Below are positions 58,012-64,000 of a stretch of DNA of 64,000 nucleotides, piece after piece (position 1 is the stretch's first letter; each line of letters starts with the position of its first letter). The position numbers and the translations under genes were made by a program. The DNA comes from Arcicella lustrica (GTDB lineage Bacteria; Bacteroidota; Bacteroidia; Cytophagales; Spirosomataceae), in assembly GCF_034930985.1 (NCBI RefSeq), contig NZ_JAYGIM010000013.1, forward strand, positions 1-64,000. Direction: 5' to 3'. The notes below the pieces were generated by a model, which saw nothing but the letters and a program-made list of their open reading frames with translations, did no database searches and was not told where the DNA came from.

Positions 58012-60849
58012 TCAAACCAACTCATCTTTCAAAAATCTAGCCGTATGGCTTCCTTTTACTTTGGCTACTTGCTCGGGTGTGCCTTCGGCAATGATTTGAC
58101 CACCTTTTTGTCCACCTTCTGGACCAACATCTATGATATGGTCTGACACTTTTATTACATCTAAATTATGCTCGATAATCAACACGGTATTGCCTTTATC
58201 TGCCAAACGGTCGAGTACTTCCATTAAAGCTTTTATATCTTGAAAATGTAAACCCGTAGTGGGTTCATCCAAAATATACATGGTTTTGCCTGTATCTCTT
58301 TTTGAAAGTTCTTCGGCTAATTTTACTCTTTGTGCCTCGCCACCCGAAAGTGTCGTCGCTTGCTGACCAATTGTAATGTAGCCCAAACCTACTTCTTTCA
58401 ACATTTGTACTTTTCGGGCAATTTTTGGCTGATTTTCAAAGTATTCTACGGCTTGTTCTACGGTCATGTCCAATACGTCTGCAATGGATTTTCCTTTGAA
58501 ACGTACTTCTAAAGTCTCACGATTGAAACGTTTTCCTTTACAAGTTTCGCAAGCTACGTGTACGTCTGGCAAAAATTCCATTTCGATTTTCTTCATGCCT
58601 GCTCCTTCACAATCTTCGCAGCGTCCGCCTTTTACGTTAAAACTAAAACGTCCAGCTTTGTAGCCTCTGATTTTTGACTCTGGCAATTCGGCAAAAAGTG
58701 TACGAATGTCTGTAAACATTCCTGTATAAGTAGCAGGATTTGAACGTGGTGTTCTACCAATTGGCGACTGGTCCACTTCTATTACTTTATCCAAATGCTC
58801 TAAACCTTCTACCGATTTATGAGGCATTGGTTCACGTTTAGCATTGAAAAAATGACGATTCAAAATCGGGTACATGGTATCATGAATCAAAGAAGATTTC
58901 CCCGAACCACTTACACCCGTTACCGAAATCATTTTCCCAAGTGGCAATTTCAGCGTAACATTTTTTAAATTATTTCCTGTTGCTCCTTTGATTATCAAGA
59001 AATTACCATTTCCTTTTCTGCGTTGTTTGGGTACTTCTATCCCAATTTCTCCACTCAAGAATTTCGCCGTTGTTGAATTATTCTTTAAAAATTCTTCGGG
59101 CGTTCCTTGTCCAACAATCGAACCACCATGACGACCCGCTCCCGGCCCAATATCCACCACATAATCAGAAGCCAACATCATGTCTTTATCGTGTTCAACT
59201 ACTAAAATTGAACTGCCCAAATCTCGTAAATCTTTCAAGGCTTGAATCAATTTTACATTGTCTCGCTGATGCAAACCAATACTTGGCTCGTCCATGATGT
59301 ACAAAACGTTGGTCAATTGCGTACCGATTTGCGTTGCTAAACGAATACGCTGTGCTTCGCCACCCGACAATGTTCTTAATGAACGATTGAGCGTTAAGTA
59401 CTCCAATCCAATACCTGTTAAGAAACCAATTCTTTTTCTGATTTCTTTCAAAATCTCTTTGGCAATTACATTTTGGCGTTCGTTCATGCGGTCTTCTAAA
59501 CCTACAAACCATTCCGCCAATTCAGCGATGTCTAATTCTGCTAATTGAGCAATATTTTTTTTGTCAATCTTAAAATGAAGAGATTCTTTTTTCAAACGTA
59601 ATCCCTTACAATCTGGACAAGTATTCACGACCATAAAGTCTTTTAACCACTCTTGAATTTTCTCTGAACCTGTTTCTTGCTGACGTTTCAAGAAAACAAT
59701 AATGCCTTCGTACTTGGTATTCCAATCTGTTCCTTCGTATTTTTTTGAAGGAACTGGCACGGGTTCATCTGTGCCATACAACATAATTTTGATGGCTTCT
59801 TCTGGAAATTTCTCCAAGGGAGTCGTCAGATTTACTTTGTATGGTTTCAGTAATACTTCTAATTGCTTGAAAATCCACATATCACGGTACTCGCCCAAAG
59901 GTGCAATTGCTCCTTTGCTGATACTGAGTGTTTTATCGGGCAGAATAGATTCCTCTGTAATTTCTTCTACTTTTCCCAAACCTTGGCAACTCGGACACCA
60001 GCCATAAGGCGAGTTAAACGAGAAATTATTCGGCGAAGGTTCGTCGTAAGAAATTCCTGAAATTGGGTCCATCAAGTACTTTGAAAAATTTCGTACTTCT
60101 CCTTTTTCATCACGAGTCATCATCAAACCTTTGCCTTGATTCAAGGCAGTTTGAACGGATTGCGACAAACGAAAACGTTCTTCGGTTTTTACTACAATTC
60201 TATCCACTACAATTTCAATATCGTGAATCTTAAAGCGGTCGAGTTGCATTTTAGGCTGAATGTCCATCACTACACCATCGACTCTAACTTTGGTATAACC
60301 CAATTTGGCAATTTGCACGAAGAGTTCACGGTAATGTCCTTTTCTACCTTTTACAACTGGAGCGAGCAAAATCAACTTCTGATTTTGATAATCTTGCAAG
60401 ATTACTTCAATGATTTGGTCGATAGACTGCTTAATCATTCTTTCGCCCGTTACGTAGCTAAACGCCTCCGCCGCACGAGCAAACAATAAACGCATGAAAT
60501 CGTAAATTTCCGTAACCGTACCAACCGTAGAGCGAGGGTTTTTAGAAGTAGTTTTTTGTTCAATAGAAATTACGGGCGAAAGTCCATTGATTTTATCCAC
60601 ATCGGGGCGTTCCATATTCCCCAAAAAGCTACGAGCATAAGCCGAAAAGCTTTCCATATAACGTCGCTGCCCTTCGGCATAAATGGTATCAAAAGCCAAA
60701 GATGACTTTCCAGAGCCAGAAATTCCAGTGAAGACTACAAGTTTATTGCGAGGAATGATTAAATCAATATTTTTAAGGTTATGTTCTCTTGCACCGAGAA
60801 TCTCAATTTGTTCGTAACCTGTAATATCAGATTTTGTATGATTGGGCAT
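58012..60849 (-). CDS. uvrA: excinuclease ABC subunit A
   Basis: The damage-recognition ATPase of nucleotide excision repair, 945 residues, standard length. Two ABC modules are seen: Walker A FTGISGSGKSSLAFDT near residue 35 with LSGGEAQRIRLATQIG, and GVSGSGKSSLIHDT near 645 with TLSGGEAQRVKLAEEL and a final ILDEPTTGLHFQDI. The zinc fingers CPDCKGLRL-type and CEDCEGAGMKKIEMEFLPDVHVACETCKGKRF (in pieces) are present. It acts with UvrB, which is not adjacent here. It stands alone, 30 bases left of which the AAGA-loop hairpin region begins, and is not in an operon. Confidence 0.97.
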   Translation of the reverse strand: MPNHTKSDITGYEQIEILGAREHNLKNIDLIIPRNKLVVFTGISGSGKSSLAFDTIYAEGQRRYMESFSAYARSFLGNMERPDVDKINGLSPVISIEQKTTSKNPRSTVGTVTEIYDFMRLLFARAAEAFSYVTGERMIKQSIDQIIEVILQDYQNQKLILLAPVVKGRKGHYRELFVQIAKLGYTKVRVDGVVMDIQPKMQLDRFKIHDIEIVVDRIVVKTEERFRLSQSVQTALNQGKGLMMTRDEKGEVRNFSKYLMDPISGISYDEPSPNNFSFNSPYGWCPSCQGLGKVEEITEESILPDKTLSISKGAIAPLGEYRDMWIFKQLEVLLKPYKVNLTTPLEKFPEEAIKIMLYGTDEPVPVPSKKYEGTDWNTKYEGIIVFLKRQQETGSEKIQEWLKDFMVVNTCPDCKGLRLKKESLHFKIDKKNIAQLAELDIAELAEWFVGLEDRMNERQNVIAKEILKEIRKRIGFLTGIGLEYLTLNRSLRTLSGGEAQRIRLATQIGTQLTNVLYIMDEPSIGLHQRDNVKLIQALKDLRDLGSSILVVEHDKDMMLASDYVVDIGPGAGRHGGSIVGQGTPEEFLKNNSTTAKFLSGEIGIEVPKQRRKGNGNFLIIKGATGNNLKNVTLKLPLGKMISVTGVSGSGKSSLIHDTMYPILNRHFFNAKREPMPHKSVEGLEHLDKVIEVDQSPIGRTPRSNPATYTGMFTDIRTLFAELPESKIRGYKAGRFSFNVKGGRCEDCEGAGMKKIEMEFLPDVHVACETCKGKRFNRETLEVRFKGKSIADVLDMTVEQAVEYFENQPKIARKVQMLKEVGLGYITIGQQATTLSGGEAQRVKLAEELSKRDTGKTMYILDEPTTGLHFQDIKALMEVLDRLADKGNTVLIIEHNLDVIKVSDHIIDVGPEGGQKGGQIIAEGTPEQVAKVKGSHTARFLKDELV

Positions 60850-61041
60850 GGATAAATTTCAAGTTTGTGAGTAAGCAAATGAAACAGTCTTCATTTTAAC
60901 AACAAAGTATCTTATAAAGTTACCAAAAAAGACCGCTATTCAATAAAGATTATTGCTTGGTTTTATGAATAAAAGAAGAATTAGTTTTGGCAGATTATTA
61001 CCAAAACTACAATTTTAAAGAGATGTCTAGCTATTCTGTAT

Positions 61042-62322
61042 CTACTCTGTATCTACATTATTTTTTACCAAAACCTTATCCAACTTAGCTCCATCCATAT
61101 CAATAATTTCAAAAATAAGATTTTGCCAAACGATGGTGTCGCCTTGTCGTGGTATTTGTCCAAGCTCATTCAAAAGCAATCCTGCCAAAGTATTAAAAGG
61201 ATATTCGCTGATGTATTCGCTCAGTTCAAAATATTGAAGAAAATCAGCTAATGGATATTGTCCATCGACTAACCAAGTACCATCTGCACGCTGGTCGAGG
61301 CGATAACCTTCATGGTCGAAATCGGAAACATTTCCTACCAAAGCTTCCAGTAAATCATTCAACGTAACAATTCCTTGCGTTTGTCCGTATTCGTCAATCA
61401 CGATGCCGTAATGAACTCTACTATCTTTAAAACGTTGCAGAGCCTGATAAGCCGAAGCAGTTTCCATGATAAACTGTGGCGCTTGTAAGTAAGATTGTAA
61501 ATTAAAATCCGCCTGACTAAGTGGTAAAAACAAGTCTTTCAACCTAGCAATGCCAATGATATGGTCTTTGTCTTTATCATAAACTGGATACAGTGAATGC
61601 AGTTCTTCGCTAATTACTTCAACAATTTTCTCGACAGAATAGGATGCTTTAATAAAAACCAAATCATTACGGTGCGTCATCAAAGACGAAACTTTTCTAT
61701 CGCCCAAACTAAAAACTCTGCCTACAATATCTTGTTCAATTTCGTGTACTTCACCGCTGTCTGCACCTTCCTGAACAATTGCCTTAATCTCTTCTTCGGT
61801 TACTTTACTATCGGTAGAAGGCTTGATATTCAGAATTTTAATCAGCAAATCAGAAGAAAAAGTAAGCAACCAAACAAAAGGAGCAGTAAGGGTAGAAATC
61901 ATATTCATCGGACGAGCAACGGCTTTGGCGATAAATTCTGGATTGGTTAATCCGATTCTTTTCGGTACTAATTCACCAAAAACTAAAGAGAAATAAGTAA
62001 TTAACAATACCACAATCGCAACTGCGATGCTATGCTGATAAGGTACAAGTAAAGCAAAGCGAGCTACAAAAGCTTCAATATCATTGGTTACTTTTTCTCC
62101 GCTGTAAATACCCGTTAAAATACCAATTAAAGTAATCCCGATTTGAACGGTAGAAAAGAATCTATTGGGGTCATTGGCAATTTCTAAAGCGATTTTTGCA
62201 TTACTATCTCCTTTTTTGGCAGAAGCATCCAAGCGAGCTTTTCGTGAGGAAACCAATGCTATTTCGGACATCGAAAAAATACCATTGATTAATATTAAAA
62301 CAAATATGATGAAGAGTTCCAT
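61042..62322 (-). CDS. CNNM/CorC-type hemolysin-like membrane protein
   Basis: A 426-residue membrane protein with DUF21/CNNM domain (about 1-190; IFVLILINGIFSMSEIALVSSRKARLDA, VQIGITLIGILTG, FSLVFGELVPKRIGL), two CBS domains (about 205-325; MTHRNDLVFIKA, IGIARLKDLFL, GIVIDEYGQTQGIVTLNDLLEALVG in pieces) and the CorC_HlyC C-terminal domain (about 340-420). The ATG at 62322 is used. The family is linked to Mg2+ or Co2+ efflux and not to true hemolysis. A TAAATTTG box lies 79 bases upstream. Confidence 0.92.
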   Translation of the reverse strand: MELFIIFVLILINGIFSMSEIALVSSRKARLDASAKKGDSNAKIALEIANDPNRFFSTVQIGITLIGILTGIYSGEKVTNDIEAFVARFALLVPYQHSIAVAIVVLLITYFSLVFGELVPKRIGLTNPEFIAKAVARPMNMISTLTAPFVWLLTFSSDLLIKILNIKPSTDSKVTEEEIKAIVQEGADSGEVHEIEQDIVGRVFSLGDRKVSSLMTHRNDLVFIKASYSVEKIVEVISEELHSLYPVYDKDKDHIIGIARLKDLFLPLSQADFNLQSYLQAPQFIMETASAYQALQRFKDSRVHYGIVIDEYGQTQGIVTLNDLLEALVGNVSDFDHEGYRLDQRADGTWLVDGQYPLADFLQYFELSEYISEYPFNTLAGLLLNELGQIPRQGDTIVWQNLIFEIIDMDGAKLDKVLVKNNVDTE

Positions 62323-62400
62323 AATTGGGGAAAGTAGGCTCAAGGCATGTCCTTCAAGACTACCTGTGGTATATATCCTTCTAATTTAAAGATTAAAAGA

Positions 62401-62408
62401 CAAATTTA
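62401..62408 (-). promoter_or_regulatory. -7 box of the CNNM/CorC-type gene
   Basis: TAAATTTG on the minus strand matches TAnnTTTG, 79 bases before the ATG. No -33 TTG at the expected place. Confidence 0.4.
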
Positions 62409-62500
62409 TGCGGAATGTGGTAAATATCGGTTGATTCCTTTTATGAAATACTTTTTCTTCTCACATTAATTCATTGAATAAGTTTGCATCTATAAAATAA

Positions 62501-62533
62501 TAAGGCTTGAAAACATAAAGTTCCCAAGCCTTA
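62501..62533 (-). terminator. terminator of the M16 peptidase gene
   Basis: A 9-base stem, TAAGGCTTG (62501-62509) and CAAGCCTTA (62525-62533), with tail TTATTTTATAG on the minus strand, 22 bases past the stop codon. Confidence 0.7.
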
Positions 62534-62555
62534 TTTCTTATTAAAAATCTTAATC

Positions 62556-64000
62556 TTACTTCTTTTCTGGCAATAAAATTACTTTAATCTGATTGTCAGC
62601 AAAGTACTTTTTAGCTGCCGTTTTGGTACTTTCTACGGTTACTTTTTTCAAGGCTTCTTCTTCTTTCAAAATGTATTTTACATCATCGCCTTCTTGGTAT
62701 TGAGATTGTAAATAATTTACCCAAAAACCATTATCACGCAATTGTGTTTCTGTTTGGCGTTTAGTTTCTGCTTTGAATTTATCAATATCTGTTTGCTCAG
62801 CTCCTTTTTCTTTAACTTTTTGAATTTCAGCCAAAGTACGGTTTACCAATTTATCAACATTTTCTGGTGCACAACCAAACGCAATGCGGAAAGTGTAACG
62901 TTTCGCTGGAATTTTAGCAGTACTTCCACTAACGCCAACACCATAAACACCCGATTCTTCTTCTCTGAGGGTTTCAATCAATTTAATTTCTAATACTTCC
63001 GATAAAGCTTCTACTTGTGTTTCGCTTTCGGTTGTACCGTCAAAATCACCAGCCCAAACCAATGTTACTCTTGCTTTTGGTTCTGTGCCTTTGTAAACTG
63101 TTTTTTCAATTTTCCCTTTCGGTGAACGAATTCCTAAATCTTTATACGTTTCCTTGCGTTTTGTTGATGGCAAAGCACCTAAGTATTTTTCAAGTAAAGG
63201 TTTAATTTCGTCATTTTTGAAATTTCCGACAAAGAAGAATGTGAAATCGGAAGCATCAGCAAAGCGTTCTTTATAAATTTGGAAAGCACGATTAGCATCT
63301 ATTTTCTCTACCCTTTCGCTCGTCATTGGTAAATTTCTCGGCGCATAATTACTTAAAATAGCATTGAGCGAATCTCCATATACTTTTTCTGGTGTCAAAG
63401 TTTTTTGCTGACTAATCAAATTATCCCGTTGATTTGCTAAAAAGCCTTTCACCACATCGGCATCAAAACGTGGTTGTGTGAAGTAACTGTACAACATTTG
63501 TAAAGCCGTTTCAAAATCTTTTGGACTACTTGAACCTGTGATATTTTCACTTATTCCTGTAATATATGGACTAATTCTGGCTACTTTTCCCGTCATCATT
63601 TTACGAAGATTTACGGTTGAAAATTCGCCTAAACCACTAATTGAAGCAATTGTAGAGGCTACTCTTGCATTGTCAGCATCTTTGTCTCCGTACAAATTAG
63701 TTCCGCCAAAACTATATCCACCAATCAAGATTTCATCATTTTTAAAATCTGTTGGTTTCAAAACAGCTTTTACGCCATTCGCAAAAGTAAACTCTGTAAG
63801 CCCTACTTCTGGAATTTGTTTCGTAGCAATTACTTTAGAACCTGTTGGTAATTTCGCAATCAAAGGTTTGTCAACCGTTTGGTCAACATAAGCTGTTACG
63901 TCTTTTCCAGTTCCATTCAACCATTCTCTGATTTGTGCTTCTGTAGGCAAAGTAGCTTTGTCTTTTTCTGGAGCCATCAAAATCACCGCACGGTTATCTT
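62556..64000 (-). CDS. M16-family (insulinase-like) peptidase, C-terminal part
   Basis: The C-terminal part (at least 480 residues) of a pitrilysin/insulinase-type peptidase; the frame is open to the window edge (DNRAVILMAPEK continues from beyond 64000), so the N-terminal half with the HxxEH zinc site lies outside. The M16 C-terminal domain is recognisable: LTEFTFANGVKAVLKPTDFKNDEILIGGYSFGGTNLY (in pieces), then FTQPRFDADVVKGFLANQRDNL, FTFFFVGNFKNDEIKPLLEKYLGALPS (in pieces) and RVTLVWAGDFDGTTESETQVEALSEVLEIKL (in pieces). These enzymes degrade peptides in the periplasm. It ends in QIKVILLPEKK and is followed by a terminator. Confidence 0.9.
   Translation of the reverse strand, partial: DNRAVILMAPEKDKATLPTEAQIREWLNGTGKDVTAYVDQTVDKPLIAKLPTGSKVIATKQIPEVGLTEFTFANGVKAVLKPTDFKNDEILIGGYSFGGTNLYGDKDADNARVASTIASISGLGEFSTVNLRKMMTGKVARISPYITGISENITGSSSPKDFETALQMLYSYFTQPRFDADVVKGFLANQRDNLISQQKTLTPEKVYGDSLNAILSNYAPRNLPMTSERVEKIDANRAFQIYKERFADASDFTFFFVGNFKNDEIKPLLEKYLGALPSTKRKETYKDLGIRSPKGKIEKTVYKGTEPKARVTLVWAGDFDGTTESETQVEALSEVLEIKLIETLREEESGVYGVGVSGSTAKIPAKRYTFRIAFGCAPENVDKLVNRTLAEIQKVKEKGAEQTDIDKFKAETKRQTETQLRDNGFWVNYLQSQYQEGDDVKYILKEEEALKKVTVESTKTAAKKYFADNQIKVILLPEKK

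Overview
The window is an AT-rich chromosomal segment of a Bacteroidota bacterium, most likely order Cytophagales. The evidence is a 16S rRNA 5' end at the left edge, promoters of the Bacteroidota type (TTG - 20 nt - TAnnTTTG) ahead of the rRNA and a tRNA, few Shine-Dalgarno sequences, a fused lpxC-fabZ gene, a 13-proline TonB, and many lipoproteins with an F-S-C or M-A-C lipobox. A genus near Flectobacillus, Arcicella or Emticicia is a guess from composition and gene content. No complete insertion sequence, prophage or CRISPR array was seen.

Layout. 1-4.8 kb: start of a leftward rRNA operon, an RprY-like response regulator, a hotdog thioesterase, a RecQ helicase and a short-chain dehydrogenase. 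4.8-11.4 kb: a leftward energy-transduction cluster (ExbB, two ExbD, TonB, then a small membrane protein, a PstS-like lipoprotein and a TPR protein). 11.6-16.7 kb: small proteins, a DciA-like protein, FtsZ, an M28 peptidase and a thioredoxin-fold protein. 17-29 kb: a Kir-type channel, LD-carboxypeptidase, a YifB/ComM ATPase, a hydrolase, a large transglutaminase/DUF2126 protein, ProC, a TlpA-like protein and GatB. 29.4-33.5 kb: a rightward run of an ECF sigma factor, a likely anti-sigma factor, two Cys-rich lipoproteins, an LVIVD-type propeller and a beta-barrel protein. 33.5-37.8 kb: a sensor kinase/regulator pair, a DUF4833 protein and a solitary nuoD.

37.9-40.9 kb holds the most unusual unit: a compact, very AT-rich three-gene leftward operon (sce7726-type PD-(D/E)xK-like protein, sce7725-type protein, zinc-ribbon/RES-domain protein). 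It sits between rightward housekeeping genes and looks like an accessory defence cassette ending in a predicted NAD+-degrading effector. 41-48.4 kb: a CzcCBA-type metal efflux operon with an MgtE transporter and a DUF190 protein embedded in it. 48.6-56.6 kb: tRNA-Met(CAT), a Spy-like protein, an HD hydrolase, the lipid A genes lpxD-lpxC/fabZ-lpxA, an ABC ATPase, a Fic protein whose promoter carries a paired palindromic operator, tRNA-Arg(CCG) and an RluA-type synthase. 56.7-64 kb: a PPK2 kinase, a small orphan protein between two inverted hairpin repeats, UvrA, a CorC/hemolysin-type protein and the C-terminal part of an M16 peptidase cut by the window edge.

Several dispersed repeats lie between genes: hairpins with an AAGA loop, REP-like direct units, and purine-rich word repeats shared between 43.4 and 49.4 kb. 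Motif positions were read by eye. Family names are recognition from sequence, not database hits.
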